NCBI RefSeq assembly: GCF_034009455.1
Contig: NZ_CP125380.1
Span: 48,501-112,500, forward strand
Length of the DNA stretch: 64,000 nt
Direction of reading: 5' to 3'
Source of the DNA: Pseudomonas sp. P5_109
GTDB taxonomy: Bacteria > Pseudomonadota > Gammaproteobacteria > Pseudomonadales > Pseudomonadaceae
Below, piece after piece: positions 46,246-56,125 of this stretch; within the stretch, counting starts at the first letter, position 1; every line of letters starts with the position of its first letter. The notes under the pieces were generated by a model. The model had not been told where the DNA came from. It was given only the letters and a program-made list of their open reading frames with translations, and searched no databases. The translations under genes were made by a program, and so were the position numbers.

Positions 46246-47247
46246 ATGAAACGACTGTCCGATATCAAGTTCTCGACCCTCGATCTGGTGCCTGTGCGCG
46301 AGAACGGCAGCGCGGCCCTGTCGCTGCGCAACTCGCTGGACCTGGCGCAGCACGTCGAGAAGTTCGGTTACAACCGCTTCTGGGTGGCTGAACACCACAA
46401 CATGGACGGCATCGCCAGCTCCGCGACTTCTGTGCTGCTCGGTTACCTGGCCGGTGGTACGTCGACCATTCGAGTCGGTTCGGGCGGGGTGATGTTGCCC
46501 AACCACGCACCGCTGGTGATCGCCGAACAGTTCGGCACCCTGGAAAGCCTCTATCCGGGCCGGATCGACCTGGGCCTGGGGCGCGCGCCCGGTTCCGATC
46601 AAATGACCGCACGTGCGTTGCGCCGTGAACGCTCCGGCAGCGCCGACGACTTCCCGGAAGATGTGGCGGAACTGGTGCGCTACCTCGGGCCACGGACCCC
46701 GGATCAACGCATCATCGCCATGCCGGGAACCGGGACCAATGTGCCGGTCTGGTTGTTGGGGTCGAGCCTGTTCAGCGCACAGCTGGCGGGCGAACGCGGT
46801 TTGCCCTACGCCTTCGCTTCGCATTTCGCGCCGCGCTTCATGCATGAAGCGATTCGGGTCTACCGCAATCACTTCAAGCCGTCAGCCGTTTTGGACAAAC
46901 CCTACGTGATGCTCGGTGTGCCATTGGTGGCAGCCGATACCGATGAGCAGGCCGATTACCTGGCAACTTCGGTATTCCAGCGGATTCTCGCCCTGATGCG
47001 TGGCCAAAGCCTGGTACAGCGTCCGCCAGTGAAGACCATGGACGGCCTGTGGCTGCCCCATGAGAAAGAGGCCGTGCATGATTTTCTTGGCCTGGCCATG
47101 ATCGGCAGCCCGCAGAAAATCCGCGCCAAGCTCGAGGTCCTGATCGAACAGACCCAGGCAGACGAGCTGATTTTCACCTGTGACCTGTACGAACATTCGG
47201 ATCGCGTGCATTCCTACGAGCTGCTGGCGCAGGTCATGCGAGGCTGA
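46246..47247 (+). CDS. LLM-class flavin-dependent oxidoreductase (luciferase-like)
   Basis: This 333-residue protein has the bacterial luciferase-like TIM barrel. Family blocks are [41 protein letters not shown] and [21 protein letters not shown], followed by [14 protein letters not shown], as in the MsnO8 and YhbW groups. It should use reduced FMN; its substrate is unknown. TTGGAGAAGCAGG precedes ATG 46246, preferred to the frame start at 46171. A type B REP pair follows. Confidence 0.88.
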   Translation: MKRLSDIKFSTLDLVPVRENGSAALSLRNSLDLAQHVEKFGYNRFWVAEHHNMDGIASSATSVLLGYLAGGTSTIRVGSGGVMLPNHAPLVIAEQFGTLESLYPGRIDLGLGRAPGSDQMTARALRRERSGSADDFPEDVAELVRYLGPRTPDQRIIAMPGTGTNVPVWLLGSSLFSAQLAGERGLPYAFASHFAPRFMHEAIRVYRNHFKPSAVLDKPYVMLGVPLVAADTDEQADYLATSVFQRILALMRGQSLVQRPPVKTMDGLWLPHEKEAVHDFLGLAMIGSPQKIRAKLEVLIEQTQADELIFTCDLYEHSDRVHSYELLAQVMRG

Positions 47248-47263
47248 TACTTCACGGGAAACT

Positions 47264-47361
47264 GTAGGAGCCGGCTTGCCGGCGATGGGCTCAAGTGCGC
47301 CGCGTTTATCCAGATCATACGCGTTATCGTTAACGACCATCGCTGGCAAGCCAGCTCCTAC
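47264..47361. repeat. Paired REP element (REPIN), type B
   Basis: TGTAGGAGCCGGCTTGCCGG and an inverted arm near 47340-47361 flank a ~55-base middle. Confidence 0.82.
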
Positions 47362-47414
47362 CAGGGGTCGTGCCCGAGTCGACGATGAGGGGGCCTCCAA
47401 ACCAGTGAAAGGCA

Positions 47415-47446
47415 TGAAAAAGCCGGCGCCAGAGCGTCGGCTTTTT
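47415..47446. terminator. Bidirectional terminator
   Basis: GAAAAAGCCGGCGC pairs with GCGTCGGCTTTTTC (one mismatch/wobble) across a short loop. Runs of A and T on both sides allow it to serve the LLM gene (plus) and the DUF1161 gene (minus). Confidence 0.82.
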
Positions 47447-47465
47447 CATTCAGGCGAGAATCAGC

Positions 47466-47687
47466 CTATTTTTTATAGACGATCACTTTGGCGCCCGCTT
47501 CGCATTTACCAACGACTTTCCCGCCGGCAGCGGCACCTTTATTGACAATCTCCAGCGAATAACCGGAAACGCCCTTCGCATCAAGTTTCGCTGCGATTTC
47601 GGCTTTCAACTCTTCGCATGGCTTGCCACCCGCCAATGCGCTCCCCGCAATGCTCAACAAACCTACCGCCAACATAAACTTCTTCAT
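47466..47687 (-). CDS. DUF1161 small exported protein (copy 2)
   Basis: The 73-residue product is a paralogue of the protein at 45162: GKPCEELKAEIAAKLDAKGV is nearly the same as its KPCEELKAEIEAKIQARGV, and both keep a second cysteine in VVGKCEAG. The signal peptide ends near SALA (about 20). Two in-frame ATGs exist (47696 and 47687); 47687 gives the cleaner signal MKKFMLAV. Its function is unknown. The two copies flank osmC and the LLM oxidoreductase gene. Confidence 0.84.
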   Translation of the reverse strand: MKKFMLAVGLLSIAGSALAGGKPCEELKAEIAAKLDAKGVSGYSLEIVNKGAAAGGKVVGKCEAGAKVIVYKK

Positions 47688-47808
47688 CGGTTGCATTCCC
47701 TGGTCGGATCATAGGGGTAACCAGCCATCAGCCGGACGCACTCATGCAGCGTTTTGCCATTCCCTATGGCATTTGGCCGGCGTGCAAGTTCAGAAGACTA
47801 GCGCAAAG

Positions 47809-48024
47809 TCAGCTGCTGGCAATCCGGAATCCTACTTTCAAGGTAACTTGAAAGTGCGCAGCCTTGCCGTCCCTGATGTGCCCGCGGGTCTCGGTCACTT
47901 CAAACCATTCCATGTGCTTGATGCTTTTGCTGGCTTCGGCCAGCGCGTTGTTGATCGCATCTTCGATACTGCTGGTGGACGAGCCGATCAGCTCGACTTT
48001 CTTGTAGGTGTGATGGTCAGACAT
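47809..48024 (-). CDS. Dodecin flavin-binding protein
   Basis: This 71-residue dodecin forms a hollow 12-mer that stores or buffers flavins. The family sequence is complete, from HHTYKKVELIGSSTSSIEDA through SIKHMEWFEVTETRGHI to FQVTLKVGFRI. The tryptophan W39 that stacks on the flavin ring is present. AAGGAGAACGCC precedes ATG 48024. The frame open to 48156 is unused. It is divergent from a DUF883 gene. Confidence 0.92.
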   Translation of the reverse strand: MSDHHTYKKVELIGSSTSSIEDAINNALAEASKSIKHMEWFEVTETRGHIRDGKAAHFQVTLKVGFRIASS

Positions 48025-48181
48025 GGCGTTCTCCTTGGCGTATGAATTACAGCCTAGCAGTGATTTTTCCGATTTCTTCTGTTGGCCGTCCTCAGTGCGA
48101 AGTTCAGATTTTCTGCACTTTCTCGAACCCACGAAGTCCCAACCATCACACGCCACTCATCACTTATGCAGGAGAGCCACC

Positions 48182-48505
48182 ATGGCCAACACTTCGTTAC
48201 GCAAAGCCTCATTGCAAAGCATGGAAGCGGAGATCGAGAGTCTGCTCAAGTCTTTGGAAAACCTGAAGGACGACGCTTCGGACGAGTCGCGTAAAACCCT
48301 CAAGACCCTGAAAAGCAACGCCGAGAATGCCTTGAAGCACTCGCGCCATCTGCTTGCCGATGCCTATGAAGAGGTCAAGGTCAAAACCCGCGAAACCGGG
48401 ATTGCCACCCGGGACTACGCCCAGGAACACCCCTGGACAACAGCCGGTGTCGCCGTGGGCGCATTGGGCCTGCTGGCCGCTTATCTGTTGTGCAAGCGTG
48501 ATTAA
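48182..48505 (+). CDS. DUF883 (ElaB/YqjD) membrane-anchored protein
   Basis: This 107-residue protein is of the ElaB/YqjD/YgaM family. A long amphipathic helix (about 10-75) is followed by a C-terminal membrane helix (about 86-103, [17 protein letters not shown]). In E. coli such tail-anchored proteins bind ribosomes and are stationary-phase induced. GCAGGAGAGCCACC precedes ATG 48182. Its 3' end overlaps that of trpI by four bases in a convergent arrangement. Confidence 0.86.
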   Translation: MANTSLRKASLQSMEAEIESLLKSLENLKDDASDESRKTLKTLKSNAENALKHSRHLLADAYEEVKVKTRETGIATRDYAQEHPWTTAGVAVGALGLLAAYLLCKRD

Positions 48506-49395
48506 TCCGCTCGCCGCAGCTCGTTCTTGAGCCACTGCGCCAGTTGCCGGGCGCGCCCGTCCGCGGCGCGCTTGGGTAGCCACAACGCCAGTTGTGCCGG
48601 GGTTTCACTGAAGCCCCAGGGTGCAACCAGGCGGCCAGCCTTCAAGTCTTCCGTCACCAGGGGTTCGGGCGCAATCGCCACACCCAGGCCCGCGACGGCG
48701 GCTTCGAGCAAATAATACAAATGTTCGAACCCCTGGCCGTACTTCAACGCCCTGGCGTCGAGGCCGCGAGGTTGCGCCCAGCTTGGCCAGGCTTGCGGGC
48801 GCGAGGTGGTGTGCAGCAAGGGTTCGCTCAGCAGTGCAGCGTCCGGTGCGTCCTTGAGCCGTTCATAGCCGGCGAACCGCGGGCTCAGGACCGGACCGAT
48901 GCGCTCGCTGGCCAGCTCAAAAACCTGCATGTCCGCGGGCCAGGGTGGTTCGGCGAAAACCAGCAAGGCATCCAGCCCCGGCCTTCTTGGATCGAGGTCA
49001 CCTTCTCCGGCTGACAGGTGCAGGCGCAAGTCCGGCAGGTCAGCGTTGAGCCTCCCCAGTCGCGGGATAAACCATCGCGCCAGCAGGCTTCCCGAACAAC
49101 CGAGCACGAATGGTGCATCGGCCGTGCTTTGTGTGAGTTCGGCGCAAACGTTGCGCAGGCGCTCGAAGGCCTCGCTGCTGGCGTCACGCAGCCGCAACCC
49201 GGCATCTGTGAGTTTCAGGCCGCGCCCGTCCTTGATGAACAGGCTAACCCCCAGGTGCTCCTCCAGCACTTTCAATTGCCGGCTGACCGCGCCATGGGTG
49301 ACGTGGAGCTGCTCGGCGGCCTGACTGACGCTGTTCAAGCGGGCAGTGGCTTCGAAGGCGCGAAGCGCGTTCAGCGGAGGAAGGTCATGGCTCAT
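48502..49395 (-). CDS. trpI: LysR-type regulator TrpI of trpBA
   Basis: This 297-residue LysR regulator activates trpBA when indole-glycerol phosphate accumulates. The winged helix-turn-helix is about 6-65 ([30 protein letters not shown]), and the ligand-binding domain is about 90-290. It is divergent from trpBA with a 124-base shared control region, the layout of P. aeruginosa PA0035-PA0037, so the assignment rests on sequence and position. Confidence 0.9.
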   Translation of the reverse strand: MSHDLPPLNALRAFEATARLNSVSQAAEQLHVTHGAVSRQLKVLEEHLGVSLFIKDGRGLKLTDAGLRLRDASSEAFERLRNVCAELTQSTADAPFVLGCSGSLLARWFIPRLGRLNADLPDLRLHLSAGEGDLDPRRPGLDALLVFAEPPWPADMQVFELASERIGPVLSPRFAGYERLKDAPDAALLSEPLLHTTSRPQAWPSWAQPRGLDARALKYGQGFEHLYYLLEAAVAGLGVAIAPEPLVTEDLKAGRLVAPWGFSETPAQLALWLPKRAADGRARQLAQWLKNELRRAD

Positions 49396-50754
<1,359 letters not shown>

Positions 50755-50755
<1 letters not shown>

Positions 50756-51567
50756 TGAGCCGCCTGCAAACGCGTTTTGCCGAACTCAAGGAACAGAACC
50801 GCGCCGCCCTGGTGACCTTCGTGACCGCCGGTGACCCTGGCTACGACACGTCCCTGGCAATCCTCAAGGGCTTGCCGGCGGCTGGTGCCGACGTGATCGA
50901 ACTGGGCATGCCCTTCACCGACCCGATGGCTGACGGCCCGGCCATCCAGCTCGCCAACATCCGTGCGCTGGGTGCCAAGCAGAACCTGGCGAAAACCCTG
51001 CAAATGGTTCGCGAGTTCCGCCAGGACAACAACGAAACGCCGCTGGTGCTGATGGGGTACTTCAACCCGATCCACATGTACGGTGTGCCGCGCTTCATCG
51101 CCGAAGCCAAGGAGGCCGGTGTTGATGGCCTGATCGTGGTCGACCTGCCGCCTGAACATAACGGCGAGCTGTGCGATCCGGCGCAGGCAGCGGGCCTGGA
51201 CTTCATTCGCCTGACCACGCCAACCACCGACGACGTGCGCCTGCCAACCGTCCTCAACGGCAGCTCCGGCTTCGTCTACTACGTCTCGGTGGCCGGTGTG
51301 ACCGGCGCCGGCGCCGCCACGCTGGAACACGTCGAGGAAGCAGTCGCCCGTCTGCGTCGCCATACCGACCTGCCGATCAGCATCGGTTTTGGTATCCGCA
51401 CTCCGGAACAGGCGGCGTCCATCGCGCGTCTGGCCGATGGTGTTGTGGTGGGCTCGGCGTTGATCGATCACATCGCCAATGCGACCTCCCCGGAACAAGC
51501 CGTGGATGGCGTGCTGAGCCTGTGCTCGGCGTTGGCCGATGGCGTGCGTAAAGCCCGCGTCAGCTGA
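50755..51567 (+). CDS. trpA: Tryptophan synthase alpha subunit
   Basis: This 270-residue TIM-barrel subunit cleaves indole-3-glycerol phosphate and channels indole to TrpB. Catalytic glutamate E49 region ([15 protein letters not shown]) and aspartate in [21 protein letters not shown] are intact. The phosphate-binding GSALID near the C terminus is present. CAGGAGAAACACTG precedes the start. A terminator lies 60-90 bases downstream. Confidence 0.96.
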
Positions 51568-51629
51568 AGGTAAAGTTCCTGATACAGAGGAATTAGAGCC
51601 TCGCGGCACAGACTAAACAGCAAGACCGA

Positions 51630-51661
51630 GGGCTTCAGGACTACGTTCTGAAGCCCTTTTT
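51630..51661 (+). terminator. Terminator after trpA
   Basis: GGGCTTCAG and CTGAAGCCC form a 9-bp stem with a ~9-base loop followed by five T's. Confidence 0.88.
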
Positions 51662-51688
51662 GCTGTGTGTGTTGTGAGGAAAGACCAG

Positions 51689-52120
51689 ATGAAAATGTCG
51701 AAACGCCTGATTGCCAGCGTCGGTGTGCTGCTGCTCGGCGCGACCCTGCATGCCAATGCCGATCAACACGACGATCACGGCCATTACGATAACCATGGTG
51801 ACTATCACGGCGATGATCACCGGGGGCCACAGGACAACCATCGTGGCGGGCCTCCACCACGGGACTTCGCTCCTGTTCGCCAGACGATCCACGACAATCA
51901 CGGTTATTTCGTCCGCGGCGCACCGCCACCACCGGGTGTCATCGTGGTGCGTGGCAGGCCGTTGCCTCGTGGCTATTACGGCGAACGGCTGGATAACCGT
52001 GCGTTGAGCCGGTTGCCGTATTACCCGGGCTACGAATGGCGCCGTGCGGGCGCGGACGTTGTGCTGATCGCGGCGGGAACCGGGATTGTCTATGAGGTCC
52101 TGCAGGGGGTTCTGTACTGA
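51689..52120 (+). CDS. RcnB-family exported protein
   Basis: This 143-residue periplasmic protein has a signal peptide (about 1-24, ending HANA). A His/Asp-rich stretch follows (DQHDDHGHYDNHGDYHGDDH), which may bind metal. The C-terminal RcnB domain shows LDNRALSRLPYYPGYEWRR and ALVAI-like VLIAAGTGIVYEVL. In E. coli RcnB affects nickel/cobalt export; in pseudomonads the role is unknown. ATG 51689 follows GTGAGGAAAGACC; ATG 51695 is possible. Confidence 0.82.
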   Translation: MKMSKRLIASVGVLLLGATLHANADQHDDHGHYDNHGDYHGDDHRGPQDNHRGGPPPRDFAPVRQTIHDNHGYFVRGAPPPPGVIVVRGRPLPRGYYGERLDNRALSRLPYYPGYEWRRAGADVVLIAAGTGIVYEVLQGVLY

Positions 52121-52152
52121 CGGGCCAGTCAGTGGGCTGAACACTGAATCCC

Positions 52153-52234
52153 TGTGGGAGCGGGCTTGCTCGCGAATAGGCCATCAGCTTCAACATCGAT
52201 GTTGACTGATACACCGCTTTCGCGAGCAAGCCCA
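52153..52234. repeat. REP pair with truncated right arm
   Basis: The left arm is a full type A (GGGAGCGGGCTTGCTCGC). The right arm stops at CGAGCAAGCCCA, lacking the terminal GCTCCCACA, and lies 12 bases from the stop of the Lnb-domain gene. Confidence 0.75.
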
Positions 52235-52245
52235 CGGGTTATAGA

Positions 52246-54207
52246 TCAGGGCAGCTCTAACCCGCCGGCGGCCTTGTGCAGTTTGCGCAGGTGCTCACCA
52301 ATCTGTTTCATGTTGGCCTCGTTGGCGGCCATTTCGGCGGCACGGCTCGGATCGAGCAACGCCCTCACTTCCTTGTCCAGATCCCCGGACAGCGCCAGGA
52401 GCTGTTGCTGGCGCTGGCTGCTTTCCGCTTCCAGATGCTTCCACTCGCTCGCCTGCGGCAAGCCATAACCGTTGGTGCCCAGCAGTTCCGCCGGACGGCT
52501 GAGGAAGCCACTGTTGGCGAGAATGTCCTTGAGCGTCTCGTTGGCCTTGTCCATGCCGCCATTCTTCAGCTCTCGGGCGCCCAGGTAACGCTGTTTGACT
52601 TCATCCTGAGCCAGCAGCAACTGCCGACGGAAGCTCGCTTGTTCCAGCAGAAGCAATGCCGCACTGGTGCGCAAATCGGCCTGGTCGAACCATTGCCGAC
52701 GCTCCGCGGCTTTCAAGTCGAGCCAGTCTTCAACGTTTTCCTGTTTGACCGGCAAGTGCTTTTTCAGCACTTCAAACATGGCCTGATAGCGATCGCGGAA
52801 GGAGTCGAAGCGGTAGCCCAGTCGCAGCGCTTCCTTGGGATCATCCAGCACGCTGGTATCCGCCAGGCCTCGGCCCTTGAGCACTTCCAGCAAACCGTTG
52901 GGCATGATGTTGTCGAGTCCAACCAATTGCGGGTTGTTGGTCCCGCCGCGCAGCAGTTTCAGTTCTTCCACCGCGCAGTTGTTGGACAGGAAGAAGTAGT
53001 TGCCGTCGTAACTCCAGTGCATCTCGGCGGCACGTCCCACCATCTCCTCGATCTCTGTGCGCGAGAGGTTCAGCGGTACGGAGGCGAGGCTGCGCAGCTC
53101 GGTCTTGGTGTATTCGTCGATGACCTGGGACAGCGGCAGGATAAACAGCCGCGACGGGTACTTGCCGACCAGACCATCCCAGCTCGACAGTTGTACGTCG
53201 CCGACGAAGGCGCGGTACGACAGCACCAGGTGCTGGTCCAGGTCCAGACGACAATCCGGGCCACGGGGACGGCCCGGTGCGCAGATCACCAGGCGCAACA
53301 TGCTGTGGCCCCAGCGGCTGAACAGGTTCTGGTTGGCCTCGGCGAGCAGGTAGTCGACAGCATAGACCCGTTCCGGATCGATCTGGGCCAAAGGTGTCTT
53401 GGCGAAGTCGTTGCCGGCATTCAGGAAAGCGAAGGTCTTGCTGCAGGAGTCCTTGGCGGCGGGCGCCCAGCCGAAATGTTCCTTGTAGTAGCGGTACAGC
53501 GCAGGGCGACGGCAAGCGTAGCTCGGGTCGAGGAGGAAGTACTCCATGTTGACCGCGACGAATTCCTTTGGGCTGCTGGTCTCGTAGATATCCGGACTAC
53601 GGGCAATCTGGCGATTGTGCTGTTCGCGTTCACCGCGACGGCCTACGTATTGTTGCCAGCCGGCGAGGTCGAGCAGGCGCGGATCGTCACTGAGGGTAAA
53701 CCGCCGATCGGACTGGCCCCGACATTGATCGGGAATGCCCACCAGCCCCGAGCTGTTGCTGCGCCGGGTGCAGCTCTGAATCAGCTTGCGCTCGGCATCC
53801 TGCCACAGGCGCGAGCGGTCGTAGATGTGAGTCAGTTCGTGCAACACAGTGGCCAGCATTTCCCGGCGAACGGTGCCATGGGGGCGATGGGTTTTTTTGC
53901 TCGCGGCGCTGCCATCGGTGAGTCCGGCGAGCAGGTTGCGGTTCAGATCGAGCTCGGACACCAATGATGCCTGGCCGTAGGCATTGCGCGGCATGTCATC
54001 GGTCCAGCCGACGACGATACGTCGGTCCAACTGCTCGATGAAGCGTGGCGGCAGCGCCTGCATGGCTTCATCGAGCAGGGCCTGGCTGGCTTGCTGTTGC
54101 GCGGGAGTCAGACCTTCGGTCTTGAGCTGTAATTGAAGGCCTGCGTGGGCCGTGTTGCCAAGCAGCAACAGGGCTCCGGCCAGCAGCCAGGCGCCTGGAC
54201 GCCTCAC
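52246..54207 (-). CDS. Exported Lnb-domain (DUF4105) protein with HExxH-like motif
   Basis: This 653-residue protein has a signal peptide (about 1-22, ending AHA). The N-terminal part has a metallopeptidase-like HELTH (TVLHELTHIYDRSRLW, near 130). The middle carries the DUF4105/Lnb periplasmic domain (AEANQNLFSRWGHSMLRLVICAPG, then LSNNCAVEELKLLRGG), whose Cys/His pattern is expected in this family. The C-terminal ~200 residues are helical. No cell function is known. Its start overlaps the stop of the preceding DUF2388 gene (ATGA), so it is translationally coupled to it. Confidence 0.8.
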   Translation of the reverse strand: MRRPGAWLLAGALLLLGNTAHAGLQLQLKTEGLTPAQQQASQALLDEAMQALPPRFIEQLDRRIVVGWTDDMPRNAYGQASLVSELDLNRNLLAGLTDGSAASKKTHRPHGTVRREMLATVLHELTHIYDRSRLWQDAERKLIQSCTRRSNSSGLVGIPDQCRGQSDRRFTLSDDPRLLDLAGWQQYVGRRGEREQHNRQIARSPDIYETSSPKEFVAVNMEYFLLDPSYACRRPALYRYYKEHFGWAPAAKDSCSKTFAFLNAGNDFAKTPLAQIDPERVYAVDYLLAEANQNLFSRWGHSMLRLVICAPGRPRGPDCRLDLDQHLVLSYRAFVGDVQLSSWDGLVGKYPSRLFILPLSQVIDEYTKTELRSLASVPLNLSRTEIEEMVGRAAEMHWSYDGNYFFLSNNCAVEELKLLRGGTNNPQLVGLDNIMPNGLLEVLKGRGLADTSVLDDPKEALRLGYRFDSFRDRYQAMFEVLKKHLPVKQENVEDWLDLKAAERRQWFDQADLRTSAALLLLEQASFRRQLLLAQDEVKQRYLGARELKNGGMDKANETLKDILANSGFLSRPAELLGTNGYGLPQASEWKHLEAESSQRQQQLLALSGDLDKEVRALLDPSRAAEMAANEANMKQIGEHLRKLHKAAGGLELP

Positions 54208-54524
54208 AGTGCGAGGATGGCTTCGGCGAGATCCTGATCACTGGCGTCGCGGGCTTCCGGCACGCGGGTGCGCAGCAAGTCGAAAGCGGATTCCAGGTGA
54301 GCGCCACGAATGTCGCCATTGCTGGCAACGAAACTGGCGGCGTCGTCCTGAGCTTCGCGCACGATTTTCGAGTCGCGGATGGACGTGGTGGTGTCGGACG
54401 TGAAATCGAGGGTGCGCTGGGTAGCACGGATCAGAATGTTACTGGTGGCAACCAGAGTATGTGCCTGGGTCACATCAGCCAACAGCAGCAGGCCTAAGGT
54501 GGCGGCAATCAGCGGATTACGCAT
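54204..54524 (-). CDS. DUF2388 small exported protein (copy A)
   Basis: This is a 106-residue secreted protein with a signal peptide ending near TQA (about 21). The conserved tail is DDAASFVASNGDIRGAHLESAF followed by DLAEAILAL. It is the third of three tandem DUF2388 genes on this strand and is coupled by ATGA overlap to the Lnb-domain gene. No cysteine in the mature part; function unknown. Confidence 0.85.
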   Translation of the reverse strand: MRNPLIAATLGLLLLADVTQAHTLVATSNILIRATQRTLDFTSDTTTSIRDSKIVREAQDDAASFVASNGDIRGAHLESAFDLLRTRVPEARDASDQDLAEAILAL

Positions 54525-54551
54525 GGAACGACTCCAGAGAAACAGGGATAA

Positions 54552-54869
54552 CTATTGGACGAGAATTGCTTGTGCCAGTTCAAGGTCGCTGGCATGAAGT
54601 TTTGCGTGGGTTCGGCGCAGATACCGCAGGGCCGACTCCAGCCGTGCGCCTCGCAACTGGCCGTCACTGGCAATGAATGCCGCGGCGTCATCATGGGCGG
54701 CGAGCAGTAGTTTATGGTCGAAGGGGGCGGAGGTCACGAGGCTTGTGGCGTAACCACTGGCAACGGTGCCTTGGGTGGACAGGTTGAAGGCGTCAAAAGC
54801 GTGGGCCGATCCGCAGTAACCAAGGGCGAGAAAGACTGGAGTGATCAAGAGGCTGGAAGGAAAACGCAT
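54552..54869 (-). CDS. DUF2388 small exported protein (copy B)
   Basis: This is a 105-residue protein with a signal peptide (about 1-24, ending AHA). The conserved block is HDDAAAFIASDGQLRGARLESAL, then ELAQAILVQ. The same ~55-residue C-terminal module occurs in copies A and C. It sits 27 bases upstream of copy A in the same direction. Confidence 0.85.
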   Translation of the reverse strand: MRFPSSLLITPVFLALGYCGSAHAFDAFNLSTQGTVASGYATSLVTSAPFDHKLLLAAHDDAAAFIASDGQLRGARLESALRYLRRTHAKLHASDLELAQAILVQ

Positions 54870-54938
54870 GAGACTCGACAGTTGAAAATGAGTCCCAAGG
54901 CTAGCGCAAGGGCCGGTCTAGAGCCAGCGCTGAAACAT

Positions 54939-54961
54939 TGGGACACGCCTGGCGTGCCCCA
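54939..54961 (-). terminator. Possible hairpin after DUF2388 copy C
   Basis: GGGACACGCC and GGCGTGCCCC form an almost perfect stem 16 bases after the copy C stop on the minus strand. No T tract follows, so termination is uncertain. Confidence 0.3.
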
Positions 54962-54976
54962 TGTCTGTATAGCCGA

Positions 54977-55297
54977 TTAGATCGTCAGGATCGCCTGGGC
55001 CAGCTGTGCGTCTGTTGCACTCAGTTGCGGCGCCTTGTGGCGAATGTGGTCGAGGGCGCTTTCCAGCTTCACACCGCGGATGGAGCCTTCGGTAGCGACG
55101 AAGCTGGCGGCGTCGTCACGGGCGGCGAGGACGATCTTGTCATCCTTGAACGACGACGAGACGATGTTGGTGGTCGCATCAGACGTGGCTTTGAGCGCGT
55201 TGACAACCGCATCCGTGGTCACGATGAAGCTGGTGGCTTGGGCACTGGCAGCCACGGCAAACAGGGCCGCAGCGCTAAGCAGGCGAAGTCGGGACAT
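54977..55297 (-). CDS. DUF2388 small exported protein (copy C)
   Basis: The protein has 106 residues and a signal peptide (about 1-22, ending AQA). The module RDDAASFVATEGSIRGVKLESAL ends in QLAQAILTI. ATG 55297 follows AAGGAGTTACCCC on this strand; the open frame to 55471 is not used. It is the first of the three copies and may have its own promoter. A GC-rich imperfect hairpin at 54939-54961 follows its stop. Confidence 0.85.
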   Translation of the reverse strand: MSRLRLLSAAALFAVAASAQATSFIVTTDAVVNALKATSDATTNIVSSSFKDDKIVLAARDDAASFVATEGSIRGVKLESALDHIRHKAPQLSATDAQLAQAILTI

Positions 55298-55442
55298 GGG
55301 GTAACTCCTTTGGGTAGACCAATTGAAATATGGCGCAGTGTCTGCAAAGTCAGACGCCAGGCACTCGGCGTTCGCCACGTTCTGGAGTGATATTAGGCCT
55401 GTATGTGTCAGTTCGAACAGTCCCGACCCTGCAAGCAGGAAG

Positions 55443-55652
55443 TCAGCGCCAGAACGGTTTGTCCAATTCATTGCTACGGTCGGCGTGGCTGATACCCAGA
55501 TCCGCTAGCTGACGATCATCGAGTTGAGCCAGCAAGCGTCGCGTTCTCGCCCTTTCCAGGCCAGCGAAGAGTCCCTTCGGCAGCCCTCGAAGCCAGCGCA
55601 GGCAAGGTCTCGCTTGAGCTGAAGGAATGGAACAATCCTGTAGGTTTTTCAT
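55443..55652 (-). CDS. DUF1127 small arginine-rich protein (copy 1)
   Basis: This 69-residue basic protein has the DUF1127 tail LLAQLDDRQLADLGISHADRSNELDKPFWR, in part. DUF1127 proteins are short, arginine-rich regulators that in other proteobacteria affect RNA turnover and phosphate or stress metabolism. CAGGGACCGTGCC precedes ATG 55652. Upstream is a TGTACTGGT element shared with the second DUF1127 gene. Confidence 0.82.
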   Translation of the reverse strand: MKNLQDCSIPSAQARPCLRWLRGLPKGLFAGLERARTRRLLAQLDDRQLADLGISHADRSNELDKPFWR

Positions 55653-55742
55653 GGCACGGTCCCTGTCCGATAAGTGAAGAGCTCCATGCTGACACCCGCC
55701 GAATATCTGTTACAGACACACTGCAGTGATATTGTACTCATC

Positions 55743-55772
55743 CAGTTTGCATATTGTGCAAACTGTACTGGT
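55743..55772. promoter_or_regulatory. Inverted repeat plus TGTACTGGT element upstream of DUF1127 copy 1
   Basis: CAGTTTGCA (55743-55751) and TGCAAACTG (55757-55765) form a perfect 9-5-9 inverted repeat. TGTACTGGT overlaps its end (55764-55772). The site lies about 95 bases upstream of the gene and is likely an operator. Confidence 0.55.
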
Positions 55773-55819
55773 ATCGAGATTCCCCTACTGTAAGTGCAGA
55801 ATCGACAGGCCAAAACGAC

Positions 55820-55858
55820 AAAACCCGTCGTGGTTTCCCACGACGGGTTTTGTTTTTT
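55820..55858 (-). terminator. Terminator of DUF1127 copy 2
   Basis: AAAACCCGTCGTGG and CCACGACGGGTTTT form a 14-bp stem with a very short loop, followed on the minus strand by TGTCGTTTTGG. It lies about 50 bases after the stop of the gene at 55910. Confidence 0.8.
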
Positions 55859-55909
55859 CAATTCGGGTTGCTGGCGGTGGACCTTAAGGTCAGAGCCAGC
55901 GACGCTAAC

Positions 55910-56125
55910 TTAGCGCCAGAACGGCTTGCTCAGCTCTTCGTAGCGTTGTGCTTCGCTAATCCCGGCGTCAGCCAGCAGACGCGAATCCAAGCGAGCCAAT
56001 TGATGGCGGCTGGTGATGCGGCGCTGCCACAGCATCAGGTTGGCGATAACGCGCAGAGGCAGGGAAGCCTGGGTTTTTGCAGCAGTGTCTTCGAAGAACA
56101 GATCGGAACTGAGTGTACGTTCCAT
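55910..56125 (-). CDS. DUF1127 small arginine-rich protein (copy 2)
   Basis: This is a 71-residue basic protein of the DUF1127 family ending ISEAQRYEELSKPFWR, close to copy 1. The start is uncertain: ATG 56134 lies directly against GGAAGG, too close for initiation, whereas ATG 56125 is nine bases from it. I therefore use MERTLSSDLFF as the start. Copies of TGTACTGGT occur upstream as for copy 1, so the two may share a regulator. Confidence 0.83.
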   Translation of the reverse strand: MERTLSSDLFFEDTAAKTQASLPLRVIANLMLWQRRITSRHQLARLDSRLLADAGISEAQRYEELSKPFWR

